Shown here in pieces: positions 21,700-34,577 of a DNA stretch of 64,000 nt; position 1 is the first letter of the stretch; each line of letters opens with the position of its first letter. The notes beneath the pieces were generated by a model, which was given only the letters and a program-made list of their open reading frames with translations, was not told the DNA's origin and did not search any database. Made by a program: the position numbers and the translations under genes. The DNA is from Sipunculus nudus. Lineage: Eukaryota > Annelida > Sipuncula > Golfingiida > Sipunculidae. Where the stretch lies: assembly GCA_026874595.1 (NCBI GenBank), contig CM049308.1, forward strand, positions 79,532,124 to 79,596,123, given 5' to 3'.

Positions 21700-24135
21700 G
21701 ATGATGGGTGACATTTTGTTGAACATGAGAGTCCTGCCTTTTTACATTTACATCTTTTGGTGATGCAGCTTCCTTTGCAGGTGCACACAGTTGATCTTGG
21801 TTTTACACTTGCCTTCCACCCTGTGTTCTTCCATGATGCTTGGATTATGGTGACCTCTTCCATTTCCTCGGTGTCTAGGTTTTGAAGAGACGGAACCATA
21901 CATCGCGCATATCAACCAGTTCTTCTGATCTGAAGCTATTTTTGAGCTTCCAATCTGTTGAATAGACTTTGTAGAGAGTATGTGGCCCATCAGTATGCGT
22001 TTCAAAAGCCTGGGGTCTGTGTTTGTGCGGTCAACCTCATTGATACGTGTTTCTACTGTGTATCCTCGGCTGAATGACTTTATGATACTTTTGACTTTGG
22101 TATCTAAGTTGACTTGCTGTTTGTTGGCAGCTTTAAGGTAGTTGTCAGTGGCAGTTTTCCGTACATTGCTGTGTGGTGTATCAGGTAGCTGAGACGGTGT
22201 ATTATTGGTGATATCCCAGATGACAAATTGTCCTGCTGTCAATGGTTCTACGAAAGAGTTGCCAGATGATGGAACAATTTTGAATCTTCTACAGCTGTGA
22301 CTTGGGAGACTACTTGGTGTAACTTGTTTACGATTTGTCCGTGTACTGTTTCCCGGTAATAGATTTTTGTGCCAACTGCTACTGTTTTTCCTCAACCTAG
22401 GAGAAGATGGTCCTGTCCGCGGTTGGAAGTCCAGTTATGGGGATGTGGATCAGGATGGTTGGTGGAAGGTTGACTAGGTTGCTGGCGCACTGAGGCCTGC
22501 CTGGTGGGTGGGTGGCTATGTGGCTGGATTACTTAAGCCTGGCTGGAGGGTGGCTGGCTCTAAGGGCTAGCGATGGGTGGCTGACTTGGTGGCTGGTGCA
22601 CTAAGGGCTGGCTGGTGGGTTGCTGGAGCACTATGATCTAGCTGTTGGATGGTTCACTAGGTTCACCTGCAGATTGGAGAACTGATGCCTGGCTGGTTGA
22701 TGGTCAGATCTCATTCTCTTCAGGGATTTTCGGCATTTCTGCCTCAGCGTTAATGCTTTGATCAGCCAAAATCTCAAGGAGGGCACATTGTTTGCGACTT
22801 GGCTGTCTAAAGACTATTTCATAAGGTGATTTCCCAGTAGTTGCGCTAATGGAGGTGTTCATTGTATATGTCACATGCAATAAACCTTCTTCCCACCCTT
22901 TTCCTGAATGCTGCTCCCGCCACTGGCCAAGTTTTAGCTGGAGATCTAAATTTGCCCTCTCAATGCATCCTTGAGTCTGAGGATGACGGGGTCCATGGAT
23001 GATCACAATGCCAGGCCAGGCACTGGTGATATCATTGATGACTCCAACAAAAAAGTCCTTCCTGTTGTCAGACTGAGGAATCTTTGCGGAGCCAAACAAG
23101 AAGAATGTCTGGGTCAGCTTATTTTACTTCAGTAGCACGCTTGGAGTCAAGGGATGCGTCCAGCTGAACTTGTTGAAATGATCTTGCGTATGCAGAATCC
23201 ACTTGAATTCAAAATCAGCCCGACTGGTCATGTCAATGAGGTCTGTCTGCATACGGGTCATGAAGCCCAGCGAAATGATAGGTTTCCCTGCTGGTGGCTT
23301 CTTAAGTTGAACACGGGTGGAACATTCATGGCATGTACGGAGATAAAGCTGGACCAATTCATGGCGAATCCAAGAGTAGTTGTTCTTTTTTGCACCAAAT
23401 GTCTTGCTGCGACGATAGTGTCCTACTTTTACATAGCACTTATAGACATAAGAAGTATACATTTTTTTAAATAATAAAAGTTATTTTGATTTATTTCAAT
23501 ACGCTGTAAAGTCTCAAATTCACACACAATAAAAATTATATACATGATACAAACATCAGAGTAAAAATATTTATGGAAACCCTCCCCCACGTAAATCTAC
23601 TTAGTTAATTACCTTATGATGGTGTCAAAAATATCTGGTCCTTTCTGGTGAATTCAGTAGCGTCTACAGTCATGTGGTCTCGGAGCACTGAAGCATCCAG
23701 GATCCAAACTCCTGCAGTTTGAATTGTCAAAAACACAAATAATAAATATAATTAAGACATAATAAATGTAAAAAAAAAGTAATTCGTGAAACCATTACCA
23801 TATTTTAACATATTGATTATTACCTTTCAATTGTATCAAATATGTCTTTCATTTTTCGTGACAACTGGACATGATGACTTTTTGCAGTACAGAATCATCC
23901 TTGAGCCAATCTCCTGTAGCTTGAAATGCTTAGTACATTGCAACTTGAAGCGGTTACCTTCTGGGCACTTAACCCCTCTCTGTAGTTGAAGGGCAGCTAT
24001 AGCCTCGTCATAGGTGTCCTGAGTGATGCAAACACTTCCTTGTTTTGATGAATCTAAACTGGTAATGTGTCCCTCCAGCAGCCTGTAAAACTCTCCCTGT
24101 ACTCCAAGTGGTCATCCATATAGTGTCTGTCATGA
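21700..24135 (-). pseudogene. Broken integrase/CXC-domain gene (Ginger/KRBA2-like)
   Basis: Reading down the minus strand: an N-terminal helical part (GEFYRLLEGHITSLDSS through ALQLQRGVKCPEGNRF) at about 24130-23870; a short exon-like piece near 23710-23595 flanked by CTGCAG and AAGGTAATT; a zinc-binding part with GHYRRSKT and CHEC at 23460-23330; a DDE integrase core with Asp in DLIDM, Asp in PQSDN and Glu in QGCIERAN (23270-22960); then YTMNTS and TTGKSPYE-like motifs. After a Q/P-rich linker comes YTVETRINEVDRTNTDPRLL near 22065. A Cys-rich CXC/TSO1-like domain (CTCKGSCITKRCKCKKAG, then CSTKCHP) ends it near 21690. Established families with this domain set are gypsy-type integrases of Ginger-like transposons and related KRBA2/SCAND3-like proteins. 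A stop at 23124-23126 and several frame changes indicate inactivation, although the putative splice signals leave some doubt. Confidence 0.75.
22430..22690. repeat. Low-complexity GGCTGG/TGGTGG minisatellite in the integrase linker
   Basis: GGCTGG, GGTGGG and CACTAAGGG words recur irregularly about every 30-50 bp. On the minus strand they read as a Pro/Gln/Ser-rich linker between integrase core and C-terminal domain, interrupted by stops. Confidence 0.7.
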
Positions 24136-24294
24136 CTCATCACTGTGCTTTCCAAATATGAACAAATGGGACTGAAGGTTAGCTTTATACACCATTGTGA
24201 CTTCTTTGAGCCATGACCTGTTACAAAACAGCTATCTAATGATCATAGGGCTAGAGTTACACTTTTACAAACACATATCACAGATAATTATTTT
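24136..24294. other. No gene seen
   Basis: Short stretch between the integrase remnant and a tandem array. Confidence 0.4.
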
Positions 24295-24630
24295 TTGCAC
24301 CCCTAATTAATACCTGACCTGTGATATCTTTCACCCACAATGAATAGTTTGGTAACAAGGACACATCAAAGGTAATCATAACACCCCTTATAAATATCCT
24401 ACCTAACCGTGACAGCTTTCACACCTAGTGAGTAGTTTGGTTAAAAGTATATACGTTAAAGGTAAAAATTTCACACCTAATTAATTCCTAATCTGTGATA
24501 TCCCACCTTGTGAGTAGTTCTGTTAGAAGGACAAACACCAAGGGTGATAATTTTACAGGGAAATGGTTCCTTGTCTCTGACATGCTTCACACCCATTGAG
24601 TAGGCCTAGTTAGTAACAAGGACAAACAGG
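24295..24630. repeat. Tandem array, about 87-bp unit, four diverged copies
   Basis: Units share CCTAATTAATACCTGACCTG, GATATCTTTCACACC-like wording and GAGTAGTTTGGTAACAAGGA. Landmarks fall near 24322, 24410, 24497 and 24578. Confidence 0.75.
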
Positions 24631-25984
24631 TAGGAAATAAAGTCACAAGATTTTGAAAGGGAAAAAAAAAGTCACAAGAAATAAGTCACAATTAAAAGTA
24701 TGAAGAAAAATCACATATTTAATTTCTAAATATACCCCATAAGCAATAGGCCTATATTTTTTACTCTTTTTCCTACCCAAAGTCAAGGACCACAAATAGG
24801 CCTATTGACATCGCGCGGCGGTGTCATGATTTCTTAAGATAGCTGAATATCCGTTTCAAACCTTGTGCAAGTTAACCATGAGGAGCAGTGTTACCCTGAT
24901 TGACACTGTGGTAAAGACGGAAATTGGCATGACAAAATATTGGCCATCGAAGGGGACCAGACCGGACATGGCGGGAAAATTTGCAGCGGTGGCTGGGTTT
25001 GTGACTGTCCACATCTGACACCTGGCGGCAGGAATAATCGTTTAAAGCTGGTTTCGCACACACTCTTCTTCCTTCAAAATTTGGATGTATAAAATTATTT
25101 TATGATACATTCATTTATGGTATATTGAAATACATGGGATTATAATAATAAAAAAAAACAGGTCTATAAAATCGAAACTAATCATAAACCAGGACTAGCT
25201 CCGTATATTTAATTGGGTCAGTAATGTATGTCAAAACATTGTCAATTGTGAAATTGCTCGGAGGAACTTGATGCGGAGATGTTAGGATTTACGGGACATA
25301 GTAGAGTGGAATAAAATACCATTATGCCACACACAGAGAAACCGTGAGTATACACAAACGTGATGGTTATTTTATTTTCATGAACAGCTGAAAAATCGGG
25401 CTTCCAGTCGCTGGTCTCTTTGTGGACACCTGTCATTTCATGGGACTGTGTTGTGTGCTGTCTTGCCAGTATCAGAGTAGACACAGGCTGTTGTTGTTAT
25501 TGTCCCATCTCACACAAAGCACACCCTAGCTGACTATAGAAAAACACACACAGATTCCATTTTGTTCAATTTCATGTTTGTCTGTTACATTTTGTTTACT
25601 CAATATCTGTGGATGTTGGATCAGTGTTATGTTTACTGTGACTGTGAAACAGTTGAATCAGTGAATGGAGAGATATACCACATGGATGTATTCAAATAGA
25701 TCCCTTATGCAGAAATCTGCAAGCTTTTTATCTCTCCACATACAAAAAAAGGATAAATATGTAAGTTGATATGATTTTGATTGTATATGAACGATATGAA
25801 CCTCACCACATCTTGCTGTAATAAAGTCTTTATCACTGACATTAACATGTGCCTTAGCGTGTCAGCGATTGCTTGTTTTTACATGATTATGATAAAAGAC
25901 TGTATGTATCTCAGTGATTTCACATATTTCATTCCAGACAATCTAATAGAAGATGAGATTTCATTATTTTTCTTTTGAAAAAGG
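24631..25984. other. No supported gene; short CpG-richer patch
   Basis: 24800-25060 is richer in CpG and GC than the flanks and could be a promoter or 5' exon of the integrase-like gene or of something unseen, but no exon can be fixed. The remainder is AT-rich. Confidence 0.4.
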
Positions 25985-26515
25985 TTTTTCGTACGTTTGT
26001 TTTGCATGCAAAATAAATAGTCGTCCATTGGGATTTGGCGTCTTGTTGCCATGGAAATGACCTCAGAACAGGGAGGGTTTTCCCCCTTCAGGAAGTGTGA
26101 TGTCATATCTTAAGTCAAATCACCCTAACAGTATCATTCACGAAATAATTTTTGCTACCAAACTTTTTTTTGCACACCATTTTGCAGTCTTCAGTGTATA
26201 TAATGATATAAATATATCCAGTTTGTCTCATTGGAAACGTGGTCCAGTTGCCATGGATATGACCCAAAAGTGCCTGGGGTATTCCCCCTCGTGAACTTTG
26301 ATATCCCAGCATAACAAATATAACATATCTGAATAAGTCAGTTTTGTGACAAAAATGTGTTTAGGGCACTTTTTGGTGTATTATAAACTATGTAAATGGT
26401 TCAAAGCCTCGTGATATTGGCGTCCTGTTGCCTTGGTAATGGTAATGACCTGAAAATGACGGGGTTTCCCCCTCAGGAAGTACGGCGTTGTGTCCTCATT
26501 TTAAAAAAACTCGGC
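25985..26515. repeat. Tandem array, about 190-bp unit, three diverged copies
   Basis: Each copy carries GTTGCCATGGAAATGACC-like wording (26048, 26248 and 26428), then GGG(G)TTTTCCCCCTCAGGAAGT, then a long T-rich and TTTTGCA-type part. The copies are clearly alike but diverged. Confidence 0.75.
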
Positions 26516-29500
26516 GATTTAGGTTAGATGAGTGCAAACCATGCTGTTATTTTTTTCACCTGGAAATACTGTTAGTGTGAGACTTGACATTTCTGTGGTT
26601 AGTCTAAACTGGTTAACATTTGTGTTAACCTGAGGAAATTACCTGTATGAGAGTTTCTTTGATTTTGACAACGTTAGTGACGACCGATGTATTACCAAAG
26701 CGCCATCTGGTATATTATCTTGTAAACTTATTTCACGTCCTGTCATTCATTTGTAAACACATAAATATGAGTAATTTTTGTAACATCTGTTTGTCATATG
26801 AACAGTGCAGTGTAACAGATAAATAATATACACAGCCAGTCACCAGATTCGTTTGAGTCACTGCCTAAACACACAGTCACAAGTGTTACAGCTTAAAACT
26901 GTTTGGAGAAAGAAATTAATGTTTATAAAGTATTCTGATTACACTGAGGTAATATATGCCAAGAGTATGAAGATACCTTTCTTGTAATTCCTCATTCGTC
27001 AGCATCATGTACAGTCAATGTTTACTGCCCAACATATATTTATAACAGGTATCTTGGTTTATGCTTGAAGGGAATGGGCACCTGTAAATGATGACATTAT
27101 AATTTAGGGCTTGTAAGCTGCTTTAATATTAAGAGACATTGGTCACCAGTACAGGCATCAGGTTAGCAGGCCCTGTAAATAGATTTCCATAAATATGCAT
27201 CCTTGGCCAGTTTGAAGCTATGTCAATGCAACAATTTTGCAACTTGCAATTGACAAATATCTGAAGGTTTCCCAGAGGGTCAGATAGTATGCTACTGGTA
27301 ATCTTTTAAAGAATAGAATTGTAGATGTATTTTACAGTTTACCTCAGCATTTTTAGTTGGAGTTTTTTTGTTTTTGTTTTTTTTTGGGGGGGGGGGCAGG
27401 GGGTGCAGAGAAAATTTCAGTGGACAGCTAGTTGACAGATAAAGCCTTTCCATAATTTTATTTAGTAGTTAATAATTCATGTACTACACTGAGCCAAAGG
27501 ATATAGCCATGCCGGTCAGAGGTCACTGGGATGGGCTTCTGTTGACCGGCACAAAGCTAACATTTGCAACCCACAGACCAGAACAAAATTTCTTAAATAT
27601 CATTAAAAAAACAGTGTTGTTGATTTTCTGGGAAATAAGCATATTTCCCAAGGAAGTGAGAATTTCTGGGATTTCCCTGGAATTACTGTAAATTGTAGGA
27701 TAGATATCACAATAAATTCATTAAATTCCCGGACAACCCTGCAAAAAACAGCTACCAGCAATAAAACTGTGGTTAATTATAACCCCAAACTGCATTAAAT
27801 TTGTATCTAATAAGTATATTTACAAAAATAAATCAATTGAGAGGCAAAATAATCATTTAAATATAGCTATAACTGTTAACACATAAAACAACGCTTCCAG
27901 GTTGAACCCTTGGACCCCCCGCTGTGACCACCTCTGCTTGCTGTGGCAATGTCCGTAAATTTAGCTGGCACTCAAATTTGTGTAGCTACAAGTCTTTAAC
28001 CCTGGCTGAGCCATTATAATCAGTGCTAATAACAGTATGGGAAAACATCAGAAATGATATTTTTATCATAGTATGTTAAAATGTTGCCACCAGTGCAGTG
28101 TTAGTTAACTATTACAACATATTTAAGCCATGTTATCATGGCTGGTATTTTGATATATCTCATACTGTATATCTCAGAGGCTCAGAGCATTGTCACCAGT
28201 GGGGCAGTGCTAATCCAGTGGTGCCAGTGATATGTGCAATATAAATCTCCATTATCCTGCAGGCTAGAATTGTATAATGATAATTTTAATGTAAACCTTG
28301 AAAGACAGGCATAAAAATATGGATGTTAAATTTAGCTATTTCACTTAATTATTTAACTAATTTTAAGATCAGATAGTGCAGATGCCAGCATGCTTGCAAG
28401 ATAAAGTTTGTAGTTACAGTTATTTATAAATATGATATAAAGCAGCCAGTCCAAATGAGATTATTTGGCAGTCTTAAGTATTAATTGGAAATGGAAAGCA
28501 CTCTTAATATACAAAGCTTATAGTTATACCTTGGGGGGGGGTGGGTATAAAAACATATCAGCTATCAAATCCCATACCTGGTATCTTGTTCTCTCATTTA
28601 TGATATATTTGGCATTTCATTTAAATGTTACTGTCAGCACTACTGAGGTTAGCCCTGATCATGTGTTCTATGAACTCTTATCTATATCTCAGCATTTCCA
28701 GACTTAATATTATTGTGATTACTAATGCATTCAGTCATTGCTGTGCATAGATTTACAACACTGAAGGAGTCACATCCAGTTAACTAACAGTTCACATGGA
28801 CTTTACACATGATAGAAGTGCCTCAGTAAATCAGATAGCAAGTCAATATTTGCTTTCTGCAACAGGTATAGTCAAGTGTTATATTGGGCAGGTTATAATA
28901 AAACTGACGCGAGATAACAAAAGTGTTGTTCAGAGTTTATTGTAGAACTTCCCCGTCTTCCTCATATTGTTTCAGCTTGAGTACCAGTAAAATGTATGGC
29001 TGATGTTTTGCTTTCTCATCAGACTTTAACCATTCTGTGTGGTTTTGTTTTCTGATAGCTGGTATATGGGTCAGCTGACCAGCATGAGACCAATGCTCAA
29101 TGGTCCCCTGCAGTTTCAGAACTATTAGACCTCGGGATTTTATTTTGAGATTTATGCTTGAGGATCAATAATTCAAGTATGTGGTGATTAATTATTTATT
29201 CAGTGAAGAAAAGCCAGTCCCTCTGTAGCAACAGATAGTGACATTGTGTGGGCCTAAACTGTCAGTGCTATATAATACTTCTGTAATACACTGACAAAAA
29301 AATAACTTTTGTGTTTTTTTTATTATTACTAGAAAAACTAAAATGTTTGATATCAGTGAATATTTTAGGAAGTATGAGAACCTTGGTAAAATATTTTATT
29401 GTGATATGGTAATATGTATAATTAAACTTGGTTACAATGGAACACAATTCATCTATATATAAGATACATCAGTAAAATCATAGTTTAGATTCCACTAATT

Positions 29501-30429
29501 TATGTTCTTTTTTTCATAAAAAATAAATTTTCTAATCAAATATATTTTAACATTAATGTGTCTTATTTCAGAACAGCCATTTCTACCACTCAGCTTTGCC
29601 TCTGACTGTGGACATATCTTGTACAGTTCCTATTCATTCAGTCATTTTCAGTGTGCTGAGATACATATAATATATTAAACATTAAACATTGCTTTCCACT
29701 GTATGATCAGACATCGCTGGTCAGCAGTTTGATACCAGCATGTGTCTGTTAAGTGTGATGTAACATAGATCTACATTTGTGTCACCAGTAATACCCATAT
29801 TTTGACATTGACATCCAGGTTTTAGTGTGAATACAAAATGGCAGCCCCAATGAGCAGTTTCAAGAAATGGGGAGAAATAAACCTGTCAGGGCTTGAAAAG
29901 GGGATGAGGATGTGATGTACTAAAAGGTACTCGGGAGGACAGCTTGCAGATGAGAATCTATCTGTGGAGGGAACTGGTGGCAAAGGGATGTGTATCAGAA
30001 GTGTTTATAGTGGGATAACACTTTCTTGGACCATGTCTAAAACCTCAGATTTACAGAAGTATGCTGTAAAGGTGCCATATAATCTGAAATTATTTGTTGT
30101 AAACTGTGTATTTCCACTAACCATGATACATATACTTAAATATTAACAGTCATTCTTGAAAGTTAATTTTACAACCAGTTTCCTATACAGGTTATTATAA
30201 ACTTTCCAGTAAGAAGTTAAAAATTTTAAACACTGGTTGGAACATAATTAGAGAAATGAGGGAGTTACACCACTGAAAAAGTTTAAAAGCAGGCAGGTCT
30301 AACAAAGGTCAAAAATAAAAATAATGCCATAGTTAAATGGTGATTACATGCAATCATCAAGTGGTGGCCACTAATGTAATTTAGCTGTCATGTAAAAGAA
30401 AACTTTAATTCCCTAATGCCTGGTTGTCA
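26516..30429. other. Long unique AT-rich stretch, intron-like, no gene seen
   Basis: About 3.9 kb without a convincing open frame, long repeat or element terminus. A T-run followed by G13 lies near 27376-27398, and a G9 run near 28532. Composition would suit an intron or gene desert. Confidence 0.5.
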
Positions 30430-30543
30430 TGCCAACACGAGCTATAGGGTTGGTCCTTTGTTCGTTGGCTGTCCATTCGTCTGTCTGCCTGTTAAACTGG
30501 CACGTTTTGAATCTGTTGGACCTACGAATCTGAAATTCAGCAT

Positions 30544-31382
30544 TAGGGTTGGGATGATTACGGGTAACCGGTATTTACACAATATATGATACCTACAGTA
30601 ATAGTACCGTCAACTTTCCTGTTATCATGATATCACAATATGCATTTTCATCCATAAATTTTGTTTTAAAAGCAAGCTCTTGAAGTGTATATCTTGGGAA
30701 ATGGGCATCAGTAGGGTCTGTCCATTTCAAAATAACATTATTTTCAAGAATCATATTTATTTTTAAAAACCGCATCCATTTGAACAACTGTGTGTGTGGA
30801 ACCGTGTGCTTATTGACTTGGGATTAGTCAAGGAGTAGCCGGATAGATCAGAGAGGACAAAAATTGGAGAATTCCAGGAGAAAATAACATTATAAAGAAA
30901 ATCAATAAATGTCAACATTAAAGTGTTAAGGGGTCCAACATTCCTGACAGGTTGCATATTTTGCTGTATAAAATGGAGGTTGGAATATTTAGACATAATG
31001 GTTATGACACGCTCTCTGAAAACTCTCCATGATTCTCAGCCTTTTTACATGTAGTTATTGGAAATATGGTGGAACATTCTGACGAGCGTGATTTGAGGAG
31101 GGGGGCAGGGGTTCCCGCACATTAAGCTTGCACGCCTGCAGCGCCTTCATGCAACCTATATCACTCAGTCTTAATGAGTGATCTGTGATACTGGCACAAT
31201 GGGTATAAATGATATTAATGGTTAACCCCTTGTCTAAAATCAAGTTGGTAAAGTTGGCTGTTATTATTATTGATGGCTCATTGATGACATTATGTATTAA
31301 TAATGATATTGTGATATCATGGTATATCGTGATCAAATTTAAATAATTAACATGATATCAAAAAGTCATTGTGTCAACACTA
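30544..31382. mobile_element. Non-autonomous hAT-like element with 8-bp target duplication
   Basis: The ends TAGGGTTGGGA and TGTCAACACTA (reverse complement TAGTGTTGACA) form an imperfect terminal inverted repeat. The flanks TTCAGCAT (30536-30543) and TTCGGCAT (31383-31390) are an 8-bp duplication with one mismatch. At copy B of family P the same place has a single TTCAGCAT, which is an empty-site proof. An 8-bp duplication and TAG-type ends fit hAT. The 839-bp interior has no transposase and carries inner palindromic wording (ATCATGATATCACAATAT and ATATTGTGATATCATGGTAT). Confidence 0.8.
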
Positions 31383-31608
31383 TTCGGCATACTATTGGAT
31401 ATCCCCCAAATCTCCTACCAAACCAAAAATTTGGTCACTGCGACTTACTTTCCTTTAGGAAATTTGAAAGGAAAAACCTCAATATTCCATTAAAAAACTA
31501 TTATCACACTTAATATCACACTGCCCTATATCAAAACCACTGATCTTTTTGTCTTAAATTTACCACATATATTCCCATATTTAGTTCCTATGTACATGCC
31601 ATAAATAA

Positions 31609-31836
31609 CAGCTGGACGGCTGAGTGATGAAAGGCTCAGCTCTCTCCGCTGGTGACCCGGGTTTGATCCCCGGCGTGGCTATGACAGTGGGTTGTAGTTG
31701 CTCGTCAAAGGCTGGTGGTTTTCTCTGGGTACTCCGGTTTCCTCCACCCCTGCAGACTACCAAACGCCATCACTGGAGCCATGGAGAGTGACTTGATTAG
31801 TTATAATAACAATTGTACATTCAATGTAAAATAAAT
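31609..31836 (+). mobile_element. tRNA-derived SINE with conserved central domain
   Basis: A pol III A-box-like CGGCTGAGTGATGAAAGG lies near 31618, and a B-box GGTTTGATCCC at 31660-31670. Spacing is tRNA-like. Downstream, TCTGGGTACTCCGGTTTCCT at about 31721 matches the widely shared animal SINE central domain I know as MetaSINE-type (family name from memory, not checked). The tail ends in ATAAATAA-type repeats. It interrupts family P copy A. Confidence 0.75.
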
Positions 31837-31849
31837 AAGTTTAAATATT

Positions 31850-32690
31850 TAGCCCTCAGGCTGATGGGCTATTGTCGTCACCCAAGCTGTCCGTACCTCG
31901 TGAGCGGGATATCTCTAAAAGGATTCACTGTAGGAATTTCATTTCTTCGCTGAAGATGTATATCGACAAATTCTCGGTCAAGTTCGAAAATGGTTGACCT
32001 ATTTTTCTACATTTTAGAGCTAATTATAGAAAAACACTTAGAAGTTTATTTCTCAGGAACCATTGGGTGGATTTTCACAAAACTTACTATGGTCATTGGG
32101 ACTGATGGTCTGTACCTGCTGCACAAGTTTGGTGGCGCCAACTACAATTTCTGATTTTTAATGAATTTTTTTCGGATTTTTCAATTTTGGCCTTGTGAGT
32201 GGGATATCTCTTAAAGGATTCACCATGGGAATTTATTTCATCAGTGAAGATTTATATCAACAGTATCTCAGTCAAGTTCGAAGATGGGTGACCTTGATTC
32301 ATTTTTCTACGTTTTAGAGCTGATTATAGAAAAACCCTTAAAAGCTTAATTCTCAGAGACCATTGTGTGGATTTTCACAAAACTTACTATGATCATTGGG
32401 ACGGATGGTCTTTACCTGCTGCACAAGTTTCGGGACACTACCTACAATTTCTGATTTTAATGAATTTTTATCGGATTTTTCAACGTGGCCGTGTGAGCTG
32501 AATATCTTCTAAAAGCATATGGTGGATTGTTATGAAATATGGTACATACCTCTCCAGTTTAAATTTATAACTGAGACATATACAGATATACATCCATGAG
32601 AGAACAAATATTTTGTACTTGTTACTGTTACAACCTATAAACACTGTTCTTTTGGCTGAGGGCTTTTGTCAGCTTCTGCTGATATTCTGG
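31850..32690 (+). mobile_element. Helitron-like element H2 with 295-bp tandem repeats
   Basis: The 5' end AGCCCTCAGGCTGATGGGCT can fold on itself, and AGCCCTCAG is mirrored by CTGAGGGCT at 32656-32664 near the 3' end. The 3' end has the hairpin TCAGC-TTCT-GCTGA (32669-32682), then TATT and CTGG (32687-32690), followed by TTTT. Inside, TGAGCGGGATATCTC-type starts recur at 31901, 32196 and 32493, giving two full units and one partial. One unit contains GGTGGCGCCAACT, like the H1 palindrome. No protein. It sits directly after the SINE tail. Confidence 0.75.
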
Positions 32691-33260
32691 TTTTATAAGG
32701 TCAGTATTACGAAAATTTTAAAAGTATGGGCCCAACATATTGTACTTTGTAAAAAATAAGAAAAGATATTTACTCACTTGACATGAAAATTGTTGAAGTA
32801 AGGGACTTTTTGTCAGGGATATAACATTATTTAATCTAGATTTAATTGTGTACCGAAAATTAGATCTGAATTTTATAAATTTTTTAAGTTATTATCATAA
32901 ATATAAAAATAAACTTTTGCCCAACTTTGACCATGGCACATTTTTTCCCTGTAAGTACTATTGAGTCAATTTTCACAGCATGTACACATATGGACCCAAT
33001 CTGTTAAAATCTGAAATTTTAAAATAAAAGCTAAATAATTAGGCTAGTTATAGAATTTTTTTAGAGGCTCTTCTTGTATTCACTTTCATTGTCAAGCTGC
33101 AGACAGCCCACTTCTGGTCACTGGAGGTCAGCTATGCTAGGGTACATGTCTGATTTGTAATTGGTCACTGGGGGAGATCCCCTAAGTACTGTTACAGGTG
33201 TACAGTTTTTCTCATGTCACCTCCAGGGACATCAGTCTTAGGTCAAATTGGAATGGAAAT

Positions 33261-34577
33261 GACAAGAGAGGTGATACCCTTGTCTTTTTGTGTGTGTGGA
33301 ACTGGGGAACATCTGGAATAAACACCCAATAGGAAGATAGCAACTTGCATACCTCATAATGGAGACAATTACAAGAAGTCAGGATAAGGAATACACATTT
33401 AAATACAACTTGTAAATGAAGACATGCTCCAACTTCATAAAATCTGATAAAACTCCATGATTTTTGTTGTTCTATTGGTTATATGTGCAGATTTAATGAA
33501 TAAGTATTTCCACAGTGTGTCTAAAATGGTAGCCCCCATGAGATCAAGGTTTGATTCTGTCTGTGAAGAGACTTACTTGGCCATTTAGTAGGCAGTCATC
33601 TTCTAAGGAATCAGAGGAATGTTCTGAGGATGACATGGTATAGATTTTTGTATAATTAAAATGGACAAGAAATTTTGGGGAACAGTGAATTTATTTCAAC
33701 ATTTACGTTAGAACTAATAATTTAATTATAAATAGATAGAAGGTTGTTCTCTATAATCTTTCATTGAAAACTGGTATATTTTGAGGAATTTGATCATTTA
33801 GTAACTTTATATTTCACTGATAAATACCCGTAAGTGGAAACAAACAGTTCTAAGGCTCCGGGAAGAGTATACTTTATAGTGCACAGAGAGGAGCATTGTC
33901 TTTCAGTAGTGCCATTAATGAAGCACCGTCAAGGACCTCCTTGATGGCAGCACTATGGAATCCAGTCATTTATTCTGCTTGTCACAGAGGACAGAAATTG
34001 CAGACATGGTTCTGATATAAGACAGTACAGATATAACTGATATGCCATTGTGGCCACAAACTGCATGGGGTTTGCTGTTAGGGTCTCCTGTAAGATGGAC
34101 AAAGAGGTTTGGTTTATTAAGAGGCCAGACAAGGCACAGAGATTCTGAATAACCCAGGGGAGCGGAATGAGTTATGTCAGTATGGAGCTGCTCCCTTTGT
34201 TAGTAGCTGTATGAATCAGTAACATTTGTCTGAAGGGGAGATCTGTTGTATATAATGTGCAGTCCCTCTTTGAGCACTCAGCCCTGTAAGAAAGGACATT
34301 GTCTAATAAATTATACAGAATAAGCAAGTCCAAACAGAAGCTATTTTTCACTAGCCACCCGGGGTTTCTTGTATATTCCATAACTGGCTAAGGCAGTAAG
34401 TGTGTTCTTGTCTGGTTTGCACAAAGGATCTGCAGCAACTGAAACATTTATTTAACATCATTCTGTAAGGCTATCTTATGATAGAGATAAAATTAGTTTT
34501 TATTAGATGACAGAATGACTAATTAGGATGGGAACATAGACATACACAATCCTTTACTAATTTTTTCCAAGAATATA
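33261..34577. other. No gene seen
   Basis: AT-rich unique sequence with no supported exon or element. Confidence 0.45.

Larger units (their letters stand above)
30430..33260 (+). repeat. Dispersed repeat family P, copy A, split by later insertions
   Basis: Three blocks match copy B at 39179-40095 in order: 30430-30543 (GAGCTATAG ... GGCACGTTTTGAA), 31383-31600 (CCTACCAAACC, ATATCAAAACCACTGATC, TGTACATGCC) and 32692-33240 (GTATGGGCCCAACATA, CCCAACTTTGACCATGGCAC, ACTGGGGGAGATCCCCT). The gaps hold a hAT MITE and a SINE plus Helitron-like element H2. No protein is encoded. Confidence 0.8.

Noticed and set aside
24560-24580. GTCTCTGACAT resembling the right end of FB2, as a partner of the FB3 arm
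   Set aside because: Only about 11 bases match, no palindromic units precede it, and it lies in an 87-bp tandem array; likely chance.
31650-31680. tRNA gene at the B-box-like sequence
   Set aside because: No cloverleaf can be drawn; the A and B boxes sit in a longer SINE with its conserved central domain and AT-rich tail.
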